The notes beneath the pieces were generated by a model. That model was not told where the DNA came from. It searched no databases and worked only from the letters and a program-made list of their open reading frames with translations. Positions 27,492-36,898 of a stretch of DNA of 64,000 nucleotides are shown piece by piece. Position numbers and translations under genes: made by a program. Numbering within the stretch: the first letter of the stretch is position 1; each line of letters opens with the position of its first letter. The stretch comes from Litchfieldia alkalitelluris (GTDB lineage: Bacteria > Bacillota > Bacilli > Bacillales > Bacillaceae_L), in contig NZ_KV917374.1 in assembly GCF_002019645.1 (NCBI RefSeq), forward strand, positions 95,148 to 159,147, written 5' to 3'.

Positions 27492-27810
27492 AAACTTCCC
27501 CCTAACACACTTCTTCATATTTTCCTATTGTATCACTAACATAGCTTATTTAAATAGGATGATTTTAAAACATCATCTATTTAATTTGATTGTCTATTTT
27601 GTTACTGTTTTTCACCTATTGAACCCTTCTTTTATGAACATATTTAGTATATGTTTTCACTAGGCGTTTGGGCATGTCTACCGTAAAAATAAATTAGGTT
27701 GTAAGCATTCGCTATAGTTCACTTGTCGAACGTCCCGGCGCGGTCTCACTTTTCCGACTTCTAACAACTTCTGATGCCAAGACCCTAAATTTGTCCGATT
27801 TCAAACCAAC

Positions 27811-28315
27811 TTCGGACAGATTATGTTGCCGAATGCTTAAAGCTGTCCTAATCTTGCCACTTCAGACAACTTCTGCAACCAAGAACCTAAAGCTGTCCGA
27901 ACTCTTGCCTACTTCAGACAACTTCTGCTGCCAATTGCTTAAACCTGTCCGAACTCTTGCCTACTTCAGACAACTTCTGCCGCCAATTGCTTAAACCTGT
28001 CCGAACTCTTGCCTACTTCAGACAACTTCTGCCGCCAATTACTTAAACCTGTCCGAACTCTTGCCTACTTCAGACAACTTCTGCCGCCAATTACTTAAAC
28101 CTGTCCGAACTCTTAACTACTTCAGACAGCTTCACCGACCAATTACCTAAAGCTGTCCGAACTCTTGCCTACTTCAGACAACTTCAGCAACCAAGAACCT
28201 AAAGCTGTCCGAACTCTTGCCTACTTCAGACAACTTCTGCCGCCAATTACTTAAACCTGTCCGAACTCTTGCCAACATTCAGACATCTTCACCAGCCAAG
28301 CACAAAAAGCTGCAC
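27811..28315. repeat. 52-bp tandem array 2, ten units
   Basis: TTC(A/G)GACA recurs at 27811, 27861, 27913, 27965, 28017, 28069, 28121, 28173, 28225 and 28278. The period is 52 bp apart from the outermost steps. Units read TTCAGACAACTT, a middle such as CTGCCGCCAATTGCTT, then AAACCTGTCCGAA or AAAGCTGTCCGAA, then an 11-bp linker. Spacing and both half-sites are those of array 1, so this is the same family. More degenerate units reach back to about 27750. Confidence 0.93.
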
Positions 28316-28368
28316 ATCCACTAATCAAGTGACGAACTTCAATTAACATCGATATCTATACTATAGAA

Positions 28369-28725
28369 TTATTCGGCAAAATGACAAACCTCTAATGCAT
28401 TTCCATCTCTATCATAAAATCGGAACCAGTTTACATCATCCTCTTTTTGGATTTCTTCGACTTTTACTCCATTGTCTAAAAGATGCTGGTAAACAAATTC
28501 TATATCTGAAACGTAAAAGTTAAAAAAGGCTTCTTTAAGTGGTTCGAAATCAACTGTTTCTGCTTGGCGAAGAGTCAGTGGTGTTTCACCGATATTTAAT
28601 GCTGCATAATTTCCACGTTCCCACCTTAATGAGAACTTTAAAACTCCTGTATACCATTCGATTGCTTCGTTTAAATTATGTACTGTTAAAAACACTGTAT
28701 CAATTCTCTTAAACAATTGCTCCAT
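28369..28725 (-). CDS. VOC (glyoxalase-fold) family protein
   Basis: This 118-residue protein is of the vicinal-oxygen-chelate superfamily: RIDTVFLTVHNLNEAIEWYTGVL at the N-terminus and FYDRDGNALEVCHF at the C-terminus with a likely metal Glu. The reaction cannot be told. It follows repeat array 2 and is monocistronic. Confidence 0.8.
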   Translation of the reverse strand: MEQLFKRIDTVFLTVHNLNEAIEWYTGVLKFSLRWERGNYAALNIGETPLTLRQAETVDFEPLKEAFFNFYVSDIEFVYQHLLDNGVKVEEIQKEDDVNWFRFYDRDGNALEVCHFAE

Positions 28726-28791
28726 GATATATATTCCCCATTTCTCACTATTATTTGATTATAATAGTTCGACAATCCAAGGCTATCTCCT

Positions 28792-29967
28792 TTATTTCCT
28801 GACCCATGCGTCTGTATCATAACCTCTCACTTGCCAATACCCTAGATGTGGCTGGTCGGTTATTTCCATTCTTACTAGCCATTTCACAGATTTATAGGCA
28901 TACATCTTTGGCACAATTAATCTGACTGGACCACCAAATTCGGAAGGAATGACCTGGCCATCCATTAACACCGCAACCATCACATCATCCATTTCCGCTT
29001 GCTTTAGAGCTAAAGCATCGGTATACACCCCATCACCGGAATAGAATTTGATATACTTACCATTCTGTTGTACACCCGCTAATTCTAATAGCTTCCTCAA
29101 CGGAATTCCCTCATAGGTAACCTGATGAACAGACCACCCTGTCACACAATGAAAATCAGAAACTTGAACCTCACGTTTAATCTTCAAAAATGATTGCCAA
29201 GTGAAAAGCTGCGGATGATCAACTAACCCATCAATTTGAAAGTACCAATTTTGATCAGTAAAGTGAGGGATCTTGGTGACTGTATAGGCCCTAAATTCCC
29301 CCTTCATCCCACCACCTATTGGCGGCCTAGACTCCTTGGCGGGTATAGGGAAAGGTCTTAAGTCATTTTCCAATGGTTTTTCGAGTATTTCATTATAGGC
29401 CATTCCCCCATTAAAAAGGGTTCGTTTAAGCCATTGGTAAATGGCAGGACCAATAACAACTACAGCTGCTAGACTAATAGAATACTTAACAAATTCCCTT
29501 CTATTTAATTTCTTACCCGTAAATGAAGAGTTATCTTTTTTCCTTCTACTTAAGATCAACTTAAGTCTAGTGATAATATGGTATAAGATGAATGGGACAC
29601 TTAACCAGGTTACATAATCATGAAGCGATAATGCTAATTTCGACATGACTGCAGGTATACTTTTCTCGAAAACTAGCAATAATCCGCTAATGCTCCATAA
29701 GGTAAGTATGGACAACGTAATAACTAAATTCACTTGTTTACCTAGACTATTTCCAATAATCTTCCAGTGTTTTTTTAAGTACGGAAAATAACCGATAAAA
29801 ACTAATATAGATAAAAACCCTGCAACGATATGTATATTGATTATACTTACACGATAGTCTGCTAGCGTTCCACGAAGTGCGGGTAAATAAATGGCGATAC
29901 CTGTGATAAACAGAAACAAAATAATCCAGCCATTATAACTATGAAGCTGCTTTAGCTTTTTCCACAT
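28792..29967 (-). CDS. Membrane cytochrome b-like domain fused to sulfite oxidase-type molybdopterin domain
   Basis: The first 140 of 391 residues form four membrane helices with histidines (His46, His116, His130) that could hold b-type haem. A NRREFVKYSISLAAVVVIGPA segment, Tat-like with Arg156-Arg157, follows as an anchor. The rest is a sulfite-oxidase-type Mo-cofactor domain with the Mo-ligand Cys274 in SDFHCVTGWSV and the GGPVRL segment. It looks like a one-chain version of a molybdoenzyme plus membrane haem partner. The substrate is unknown. Confidence 0.82.
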   Translation of the reverse strand: MWKKLKQLHSYNGWIILFLFITGIAIYLPALRGTLADYRVSIINIHIVAGFLSILVFIGYFPYLKKHWKIIGNSLGKQVNLVITLSILTLWSISGLLLVFEKSIPAVMSKLALSLHDYVTWLSVPFILYHIITRLKLILSRRKKDNSSFTGKKLNRREFVKYSISLAAVVVIGPAIYQWLKRTLFNGGMAYNEILEKPLENDLRPFPIPAKESRPPIGGGMKGEFRAYTVTKIPHFTDQNWYFQIDGLVDHPQLFTWQSFLKIKREVQVSDFHCVTGWSVHQVTYEGIPLRKLLELAGVQQNGKYIKFYSGDGVYTDALALKQAEMDDVMVAVLMDGQVIPSEFGGPVRLIVPKMYAYKSVKWLVRMEITDQPHLGYWQVRGYDTDAWVRK

Positions 29968-30016
29968 AGTAATCCCCCATTAGTTTAGATAAGAAAAACT
30001 AGCACGCTTTAAACGG

Positions 30017-30421
30017 CTAGCTTTTGCTTTTACTCTTTTTATTGTCAATCATTCCTTCCCATTCATAAAGGCCACCTTTCAAATGGGAAATAGACGAGAC
30101 TTTGTGCTTCTTTTTGATCATTCGGGCAGCATTCTTGCTTCTGATTCCGGTTTGACAATAAAGTATAATTTCTTTGTCTTCAGGTATCATTTCATTTTTC
30201 CTTTTCAAATGGGAAATTGGAACATTTATTGCCCCTGGCAGGTGCTTTGCTTTGTATTCATATGGCTGTCTAACATCAATTAGCACCACATCTTTCGGAC
30301 GCTTTAGTTTTTTCTTTATTTCCGCTTCATTTAAGTTAGTTAGTCCTTTTACAGGCTTTAACCGATCATAGGTGATATATATACACACACATAATAAGAT
30401 AAGACTAATAATCGTTTGCAC
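30017..30421 (-). CDS. Membrane-anchored rhodanese-like protein
   Basis: This 134-residue protein has one N-terminal membrane helix and a single rhodanese domain with active-site loop CQTGIRS and the VRQPYEYKAKHLPGAINVP segment. The domain could handle persulfide sulfur. I chose the GTG at 30421, because AAGGAG sits nine bases upstream; the GTG three codons earlier overlaps that site. It precedes the molybdoenzyme gene by 50 bp and may be co-transcribed. Confidence 0.85.
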   Translation of the reverse strand: MQTIISLILLCVCIYITYDRLKPVKGLTNLNEAEIKKKLKRPKDVVLIDVRQPYEYKAKHLPGAINVPISHLKRKNEMIPEDKEIILYCQTGIRSKNAARMIKKKHKVSSISHLKGGLYEWEGMIDNKKSKSKS

Positions 30422-30490
30422 TACTTCCACTCCTTGGTGATTTTTGTCGATTCTTTTATTTCCCGTAAAATATTTAGATAATTCAAACTT

Positions 30491-31099
30491 CTATCCGATA
30501 ATGTGATAAAGTAGATATATACTAACACCCCAAATAATAAGGGCAGAAATTTTATTCACAATGGTCATCATCTTCCCAGTCTGATCTATTTTCCCTACAT
30601 ATCTCCCAGCAAGGGCCAATCCAATAAACCAAAGCCATGACACGATAATTGTTGATCCTGTAAAAATAACCTTTTCTACTCCTTGATAAGCAAGTGAACT
30701 CGTTCCAATCACTCCTATTGTATCTAAGATTGCATGTGGATTTAATAATGAAACTGACATTGCAAAAATGATTTGTTTTTTAATAGATAAGGGCTTGTAG
30801 TCAGCCTTCTGACTTGGCTTACTTTTCCAGATTGCCCAACCCATATATGCTAAAAACAAAATACCCACAACAAAAATCGATAGTTTTAGCATCGGAAAAG
30901 TTAACAGAATGACAGATACTCCCATGACAGCTAGGATAATAAGTAATGTATCACACAAAGCTGCAGTCACCACAACAGGAATGGCATATGCAAATTTCGG
31001 TTGGTTTGCTCCTTGGTTAAAGATAAACACATTCTGAACTCCTAATGGCAAAATTAGACCGAACGCAAGTATCATTCCATGTAATATTATAGCTATCAT
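30491..31099 (-). CDS. LysE/ArgO-type amino-acid exporter
   Basis: This 202-residue membrane protein has six predicted helices and the family start GMILAFGLILPLGVQNVFIFNQG, plus SLLNPHAILDTIGVIG. The family exports basic amino acids. AGGGTG precedes the ATG. Confidence 0.87.
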   Translation of the reverse strand: MIAIILHGMILAFGLILPLGVQNVFIFNQGANQPKFAYAIPVVVTAALCDTLLIILAVMGVSVILLTFPMLKLSIFVVGILFLAYMGWAIWKSKPSQKADYKPLSIKKQIIFAMSVSLLNPHAILDTIGVIGTSSLAYQGVEKVIFTGSTIIVSWLWFIGLALAGRYVGKIDQTGKMMTIVNKISALIIWGVSIYLLYHIIG

Positions 31100-31223
31100 A
31101 TTTTCACCCTACCATGTTATTTTCTCTCATTCTATTGTATATTATTTTATTAGAAATTGCGTTATTATAGACGAAGAGCTTAAACTATTATCTGCTGTAT
31201 CTTGGAGGTGTCAGATTCCCCAC

Positions 31224-31673
31224 GTGAAAAAAAGTAACCGATTGAGATCTATTTCAGGATGGATTCTCCTTAGCTATTTACTCACCCTTATTTACTGGAT
31301 GCTTCTTGGGTTTTCTCGCACACCAAGAGAGCATTATTCATATAATTTAATACCTTTTTCTACTATTAATAATTATTTTAGTTATTACTCTCATTATCCA
31401 TTATCCATTTGGTTAATTAATATAATAGGCAATATCGCTGTTTTTGTCCCATTTGGACTTCTCATCCCCCTATGGAAAAAGCGTTTTTTGAAATTCCGCT
31501 CATTTATTTTGCTATTCCTGATTGGAATTACGATATTGGAATTACTTCAGCTTTATTTTCGAGTTGGTAGCTTTGATGTTGATGATATTATTTTGAATTC
31601 TCTTGGCGCTTCCATCGGGATACTTATTTTAAAAGTAATCTTAAAAATAAAATCAAAAGTTCATATTATATAA
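31224..31673 (+). CDS. VanZ-like family membrane protein
   Basis: This 149-residue protein has four membrane segments and the VanZ signature NIIGNIAVFVPFGLLIP with FDVDDIILNSLGASIG. VanZ of vancomycin-resistance clusters gives low-level teicoplanin resistance, but most chromosomal homologues have no known role. The start is GTG; GGAGGTG lies 13 bases upstream, which is far. Confidence 0.8.
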   Translation: MKKSNRLRSISGWILLSYLLTLIYWMLLGFSRTPREHYSYNLIPFSTINNYFSYYSHYPLSIWLINIIGNIAVFVPFGLLIPLWKKRFLKFRSFILLFLIGITILELLQLYFRVGSFDVDDIILNSLGASIGILILKVILKIKSKVHII

Positions 31674-31698
31674 TATCAACACTGAAAATAACTTAGTT

Positions 31699-31833
31699 AG
31701 CGGAGTTCCATGAGCTGCGATCCACTTGCTTTCCGCGGGGTGGTCCGTGAGCCTCCTCGTCGCCAGGGGCGGGCTCCTGTGGGGTCTCACGAGACCACTC
31801 GATCCCGCAGCAGGAGTCAAGTGGCTCTCCGCA
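31699..31833. repeat. GC-rich Bacillaceae intergenic repeat with long inverted arms
   Basis: The element begins GCGGAGTTCC and ends CTCTCCGC. The arms CCACTTGCTTTCCGCGGGG and CCCGCAGCAGGAGTCAAGTGG are complementary over much of their length, and GAGCCTCCTCGTCG and GGGTCTCAC occur inside. It is strikingly GC-rich against an AT-rich background. I recall very similar sequences dispersed in many Bacillaceae genomes. Confidence 0.8.
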
Positions 31834-31912
31834 CATTCCTCACTTAGGAAGTACACTTTTTTCATTCTCCATGTTACAAATACTCATTCACATGAAAGTC
31901 TAGCCACATTAA

Positions 31913-31937
31913 AAAAGAGTCCTCTTTGGACTCTTTT
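31913..31937 (-). terminator. Terminator of the aap operon
   Basis: A 10-bp stem AAAAGAGTCC/GGACTCTTTT with a 5-nt loop is followed by T on the minus strand. It lies directly after the ATPase stop codon. Confidence 0.85.
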
Positions 31938-31940
31938 TGT

Positions 31941-32720
31941 TTATAGTATTTGTGATAAAAACGCCTTTGTTCTTTCGTGTTGAGGGTTGTCAAAGAGTTC
32001 CTCTGGGGTTCCCACTTCAACAATTTCACCAAAATCAAACAGGATGATTCGGTCTGCAACTTGGCGAGCGAATCCCATTTCATGTGTAACAACAAGCATT
32101 GTCATCCCAGATTCAGCTAACGTCTTCATAACATCTAATACTTCTTTTACCATTTCTGGATCAAGGGCAGATGTAGGCTCGTCAAACAACATGATTTTCG
32201 GCTGCATAGCAAGGGCTCTAGCAATAGCTACACGCTGCTGCTGTCCTCCGGAAAGCTGACCTGGATACTTATCTGCTTGTTCCGGAATCCCAACTCTTTC
32301 TAATAGTTCCTTCGCAATCTTCTCTGCCTTGTTCTTCTTCCACTTTCTTACCCAAATTGGCGCTAATGAAATATTTTTCAAGATTGTCATGTGTGGAAAA
32401 AGATTGAATGATTGAAACACCATCCCTGTTTCTTTCCGAATTTCCTCAATATTTTTAATATCATTTGTAAGGTCAATACCATCAATGTTTATAGTTCCTT
32501 GCTGAAATTCCTCAAGAGCATTAAGCGTGCGGATAAAGGTTGACTTACCAGACCCCGATGGACCTAAGATAACAACTACTTCTCCTTGTTTAACGGTAAC
32601 ATCTACATTTTTTAACACATGTAGATCTCCGAACCATTTATTAAGTCCTTTGACAGTAACGATATCTTCTCTTTCTTCAAGTGGCGTGGTTAATTTTTCT
32701 ACAGCAAATAAACTATCCAT
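31941..32720 (-). CDS. Amino-acid ABC transporter ATP-binding protein (AapP/GlnQ type)
   Basis: This 259-residue ABC ATPase has Walker [10 protein letters not shown], signature [15 protein letters not shown], Walker [15 protein letters not shown] and the H-loop VVTHEMGF. It energises the two permeases encoded just upstream. It is last in the four-gene operon. Confidence 0.93.
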   Translation of the reverse strand: MDSLFAVEKLTTPLEEREDIVTVKGLNKWFGDLHVLKNVDVTVKQGEVVVILGPSGSGKSTFIRTLNALEEFQQGTINIDGIDLTNDIKNIEEIRKETGMVFQSFNLFPHMTILKNISLAPIWVRKWKKNKAEKIAKELLERVGIPEQADKYPGQLSGGQQQRVAIARALAMQPKIMLFDEPTSALDPEMVKEVLDVMKTLAESGMTMLVVTHEMGFARQVADRIILFDFGEIVEVGTPEELFDNPQHERTKAFLSQIL

Positions 32721-32739
32721 ATGTTACCTCTCCTTCCCT

Positions 32740-33942
32740 TTAGCGTTTTCCTAATCCTACTGACGCTTCTAGACGCTTACTCACATGTGACATTAAATAA
32801 CAGAAGATAAAGTAGATTACAGCAATAAAGACTAATACTTCCATTTGCTTTCCTAAAAACTCGGGGTTAGCAATTAGTTTCTTACCCATACCAAGTAAGT
32901 CTGTTAAGCCTACAATCGCAACCAATGATGTATCCTTAAAAATTGAAATGAATTGGCCAACCATCGCTGGTATTACAGCTCTTAACGCCTGAGGCAAAAT
33001 GATTAAGCCCATCATTTTTGGTTGATTTAATCCCAATGCTTGTGCCGCTTCAAATTGCCCTCGTGGAAGTGACTGTAAACCACCTCTAATATTCTCTGCT
33101 AAATAGGCTGCACTAAACAGAGTGAAACCTACCATCGCTCTCACGACATTATTGATTTCAACTCCATCCCCTAAGAATAATGGAAGCATCAGTTGTCCAA
33201 CAAATAAAACAGTTATTAACGGTATTCCACGAATAAACTCAATATAGATTATACAAAACCACTTCACAACTGGAAGCTTACTTCTTCTGCCTATTGCAAG
33301 CAAAACTCCGATTGGAAATGAACAAACTATTGAAACACTCGCTATTAGTAACGTTAATAAAAACCCGCCCCATAATCCCGGTCTTACAGCAGGTAACACT
33401 CCAAAGCCATTAAGCAACGTAATGAATATTGGCACAAATAAAATCCATAAAGTTAGGACACCAATCTTCATTTTCGGAATTTTAGGCCCTACGAAGTAAG
33501 TGACTAACATTAAAGCAATATTCATTCCAAGCAATAATCTTGTATTAAAGGTAACAAAGGGTACGACAGCCATGATAAACATCAGAACACCAATGGTTAT
33601 CGCTACATGTCCAATTGACCCTTTCCATATTCCCCATGATGCTCCTAATAAAGCTGATAATAATGCAAGCCCCGTCCAAATTCGCCAAAGTTCCTCAACT
33701 GGGTATTGCCCGACCATTAATAATCTGAAGTTCACTGAGATAACTGACCAATCTGCAGCAATTATAAATCCTGCTGTTTTATAGATAATTGTTCCTGCAA
33801 CGACTGAAGCAACAATTGTTAAAATAGAGTTTAGCCAACTACTAAATAAGTTTGCTTTTATCCAACCAGCAAAACCAAGAGATGAGTTAGGCGGTTTCAT
33901 TGCAACAGTTTCACTATTTTTATTTACTTCAAGCTGCTCCAA
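32740..33942 (-). CDS. Amino-acid ABC transporter permease (AapM type)
   Basis: This 400-residue permease has the C-terminal EAA-loop segment LPRGQFEAAQALGLNQPKMMGLIILPQALRAV. It is much longer than a GlnP-type permease because of extra N-terminal membrane segments, which is typical of AapM/BztC. The start is TTG after GTGAGGG. It is 10 bp after the AapQ-type gene. Confidence 0.9.
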   Translation of the reverse strand: MEQLEVNKNSETVAMKPPNSSLGFAGWIKANLFSSWLNSILTIVASVVAGTIIYKTAGFIIAADWSVISVNFRLLMVGQYPVEELWRIWTGLALLSALLGASWGIWKGSIGHVAITIGVLMFIMAVVPFVTFNTRLLLGMNIALMLVTYFVGPKIPKMKIGVLTLWILFVPIFITLLNGFGVLPAVRPGLWGGFLLTLLIASVSIVCSFPIGVLLAIGRRSKLPVVKWFCIIYIEFIRGIPLITVLFVGQLMLPLFLGDGVEINNVVRAMVGFTLFSAAYLAENIRGGLQSLPRGQFEAAQALGLNQPKMMGLIILPQALRAVIPAMVGQFISIFKDTSLVAIVGLTDLLGMGKKLIANPEFLGKQMEVLVFIAVIYFIFCYLMSHVSKRLEASVGLGKR

Positions 33943-33952
33943 TTACCCTCAC

Positions 33953-35128
33953 CTACCTTTCTACCAATTGGAATTTTTTATTAAAGAAATTCATAAATAA
34001 CGAAGTGAATAAACTAAACGTTAAGTACACTAAAATCATAATAAAGATCGATTCAACTGCACGTCCTGTCTGGTTCATGATCGTTCCACCAACACTTACA
34101 ATATCTTGGTAACCTACAGCTACCGCTAAACTTGAGTTTTTGATCAAGTTTAAATACTGACTTGTTAATGGAGGGATGATGATTCGAATCGCTTGTGGGA
34201 AGATAACAAGTCTTAAGGCTGTTGAATTTTTAAGACCTAACGCTTTTGCTGCTTCCACTTGCCCTTTAGGAACACCCATAATCCCAGCACGTACAATTTC
34301 TGCTATAAAGGTTGAAGTATAGATGACAAGTGCAACTAAGATAGCTGCAAATGTTTCTGAAATTGTATAACCACCGACAAATCCTTTTCCTTGCACAACT
34401 GGTGTTGTGACTGTCACTGGACCTGTACCAGTGATGATAAAAGCTACTAAGAAAGTCACAAGAAGACCTACAAAGGCAAAAATAACTGGATATTTCTGCT
34501 TGCCTGTTTCAACTTCCTTTTTCATTAAAAATTTATAAAGAAAAGTTGCAACTACAATACCAACAATAGCTAAAATCCCCCACAACAGTGAACTCCCATG
34601 TGTTTCATACCAAGGAATTGCCGTACCACGGTTCGAGAAAAAAATAGGGCCTAATTTTACCGCTTCTTCGATCCTTGGCAATGTAAGGAATACCGCAAAA
34701 TACCAAATGAAAATTTGTACTAGTAAAGGTGTATTACGGAATACTTCGATATAAACTGTTGCAAGCTTGCTAACAAGCCAGTTATTTGATAATCTAGCAA
34801 TCCCAATAAATACACCTATGATACTTGCCAAAATAACTCCAAAAAACGCAACGCGTAGTGTGTTTAATAATCCCACTAGAAAAGCTTTGCTATATGGATC
34901 TGTTGGTGCATATTCAATTAACGATTCAGAGATAGAAAAGGATGCAGTATTTTTTAGGAAGTCAAAACCCAACTTCATACCCATCTGACTTAATCCAGAC
35001 AAAGCATTTGTAATAAAATAGTAACCGGCAATGAACACAGCTACAGTAAACAAAACTTGTAGCAGAATTGGTATTATTTTTTTATCTCGCCAAAAAGGAG
35101 TAGTAACAGTCGAAGTGTTTTTGGCCAT
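33953..35128 (-). CDS. Amino-acid ABC transporter permease (AapQ type)
   Basis: This 391-residue permease has EVFRNTPLLVQIFIWYF and the EAA-loop VPKGQVEAAKALGLKNSTALRLVIFPQAIRI. The long loop region between the first helices is typical of AapQ/BztB. The ATG at 35128 has AAAGGTGG upstream; a GTG four codons earlier overlaps that site. Confidence 0.9.
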   Translation of the reverse strand: MAKNTSTVTTPFWRDKKIIPILLQVLFTVAVFIAGYYFITNALSGLSQMGMKLGFDFLKNTASFSISESLIEYAPTDPYSKAFLVGLLNTLRVAFFGVILASIIGVFIGIARLSNNWLVSKLATVYIEVFRNTPLLVQIFIWYFAVFLTLPRIEEAVKLGPIFFSNRGTAIPWYETHGSSLLWGILAIVGIVVATFLYKFLMKKEVETGKQKYPVIFAFVGLLVTFLVAFIITGTGPVTVTTPVVQGKGFVGGYTISETFAAILVALVIYTSTFIAEIVRAGIMGVPKGQVEAAKALGLKNSTALRLVIFPQAIRIIIPPLTSQYLNLIKNSSLAVAVGYQDIVSVGGTIMNQTGRAVESIFIMILVYLTFSLFTSLFMNFFNKKFQLVER

Positions 35129-35149
35129 TATACTGTCCACCTTTCAAGA

Positions 35150-35194
35150 AAAAATAGACCTGCCATAGAGATCAGCTCAGGATAGCAGGCCTTT
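35150..35194 (-). terminator. Hairpin between the binding-protein gene and the permease genes
   Basis: On the minus strand AGGCCTGCTAT and ATGGCAGGTCT form a long imperfect stem followed by ATTTTTTC. It lies 27 bp after the binding-protein stop. A leaky terminator here would give more binding protein than permease, a common design in ABC operons. Confidence 0.65.
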
Positions 35195-35220
35195 TAAAAC
35201 TGTTTACATATATCCTTTTA

Positions 35221-36309
35221 TTAACGGAATGGAGGAGAGTATAAAATCCCACCATCTGTATAAAGTGAATTTAATCCACGTTCTAATTTGAATACAGAAT
35301 CAGCACCTAAATGACGATTAAAGATTTCACCATAGTTACCAACCTGCTTAATCACTTGATATGCAAAATCGTTGGATAAACCTAACTGCTCTCCAAGATT
35401 ACCTTCTGTACCTAATAGACGCTTAATTTCTGGGTTTTCACTTGTTAAGAACTCATCAACGTTTGCAGATGTAATTCCAAATTCCTCAGCTTGAATTGTT
35501 GCTAATACGATCCATGTTACAGCATCGTACATTTTATCATCTCCACCTTTTACAGATGGCCCAAGTGGTTCTTTCGATAAGTTTTCAGATAAGATTTTAT
35601 GTGCAGAAGGATCTGCCATGATTGATTGACGAGAAACTAGACCTGATTTATCAGTTGTCCAAGCATCAATACTTCCCGCTTCATATGCTGCCACTACAGC
35701 ATCTGCATTATCAAAAACTACCGCTTCATAGTTGATACCAGCAGCACGCATTTGGTCAGCAAGGTTCAACTCAGTTGTTGTACCAGTTTCAACTCCAATA
35801 CGAGCTCCCTCTAAATCTGCAATACTATTAATTCCGCTATCCACAGGTACCATAAGCCCTTGACCATCATAGAAAGTTACAGGAGCAAAGTTTAATCCTA
35901 CTTCAGTGTCACGGTTTGTTGTCCAAGTAGTGTTACGTACTAACACATCCACTTCACCTGTTTGAACAGCTGTAAAACGCTCTTGCGCTGATAAAGGACG
36001 GAATTCAATTGCTTCAGAATCACCTAAAATCCCCGCTGCAATTGCTTTTGCAAAATCAACGTCAAAGCCAGTATTTTTACCATCCGTTCCCACATAACCA
36101 AATCCTGGTAATGTATCGTTTACACCCGCTACTAGTTTACCTCTTGACTTGATTGTATCTAATACAGATTCACCACTTGCCGCAGGTGCATCACCAGATC
36201 CGTTATCAGCTGGTTTTTCATCCGTACCAACCTCGTCACTCGTACATCCAGCTAATGCTAGGATAGCTACCATAAAAATACTTAACAAAAATGCCAATGA
36301 TTTTTTCAA
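35221..36309 (-). CDS. Amino-acid ABC transporter substrate-binding lipoprotein (AapJ type)
   Basis: This 362-residue protein has a lipoprotein signal (MKKSLAFLLSIFMVAILALAGC, lipobox LAGC) and a low-complexity Gly/Ser/Asp/Ala linker. The binding domain has GKLVAGVNDTLPGFGYVGTDGKNTGFDVDF and TTWTTNRDTEVGLNF, typical of AapJ/BztA general L-amino-acid receptors. It is anchored outside the membrane and feeds the two permeases. The Aap type is better known from proteobacteria but occurs in Bacillaceae. Confidence 0.92.
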   Translation of the reverse strand: MKKSLAFLLSIFMVAILALAGCTSDEVGTDEKPADNGSGDAPAASGESVLDTIKSRGKLVAGVNDTLPGFGYVGTDGKNTGFDVDFAKAIAAGILGDSEAIEFRPLSAQERFTAVQTGEVDVLVRNTTWTTNRDTEVGLNFAPVTFYDGQGLMVPVDSGINSIADLEGARIGVETGTTTELNLADQMRAAGINYEAVVFDNADAVVAAYEAGSIDAWTTDKSGLVSRQSIMADPSAHKILSENLSKEPLGPSVKGGDDKMYDAVTWIVLATIQAEEFGITSANVDEFLTSENPEIKRLLGTEGNLGEQLGLSNDFAYQVIKQVGNYGEIFNRHLGADSVFKLERGLNSLYTDGGILYSPPFR

Positions 36310-36490
36310 TTCGTTTCCCCCTTTTTATATGTTGTAAATATCAGCCTTTCTGTGATTACTATCAAAACCCAGAAGACCAATAATAATACCAATGTAAGAT
36401 AAGAGATTAATAGATATTAAATCTCCAACACTTCTACAGTATCTAAAGTGCCTTATGTGAGATAATATCACGCCTAGTGTTATGTTAATT

Positions 36491-36518
36491 ATTATACAGA
36501 CTTTTCAGATATATGCAA
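36491..36518 (-). promoter_or_regulatory. Sigma-A promoter of the aap operon
   Basis: On the minus strand TTGCAT (36513-36518), a 16-bp spacer and TATAAT (36491-36496). It leaves a leader of roughly 175 nt before the binding-protein gene. No known riboswitch was recognised in that leader. Confidence 0.65.
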
Positions 36519-36646
36519 ATAATTTTTCTATTTAAATATATAAAATATTCTGATATCTAATGTTTTATTATCTGACTATGGTGTGAACCGCTTACAAAAC
36601 ACCATGATAAATTCTTTCTAGACACGAAGTTTATGGAGGTATATCA

Positions 36647-36817
36647 TTGCCAAAGTTACTTTTCAGAATATTCTATAGTTTAATTATATTATTTAAATAT
36701 ACCTCTATTCCTATTATCTTTACACCAGTTGATTTTCTTGTAAAAAAACCTTCCATATCGCACTTGTTCAATTCTACTCCAAAAGTCTTACCTCCCTTAG
36801 GTAGAACTACTGACTAA
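36647..36817 (+). CDS. Possible 56-residue small protein
   Basis: TGGAGG lies seven bases before a TTG start. The frame is open for 56 codons, beginning with a hydrophobic segment (LPKLLFRIFYSLIILF, first residue read as Met). No homologue is known to me and there is no terminator. Codon use is AT-rich like the surroundings, so this is tentative. The stretch 36310-36898 otherwise holds only the aap promoter and leader and the SDR operon upstream region. Confidence 0.3.
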   Translation: MPKLLFRIFYSLIILFKYTSIPIIFTPVDFLVKKPSISHLFNSTPKVLPPLGRTTD

Positions 36818-36898
36818 AGATACCCTTATTCTCTGATTGCTCAATCCTTTTATCCATCTAAACTTATAGTAACAACAAAGCGAAAGGATGAACCAAAT

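Noticed and set aside
27791-27994. Open frame across repeat array 2 on the plus strand
   Set aside because: It is produced by the 52-bp repeats and has no ribosome binding site or independent family.
36310-36490. Riboswitch in the aap leader
   Set aside because: The leader is long (about 175 nt), but I found no conserved core of a known riboswitch or T-box and no terminator hairpin.
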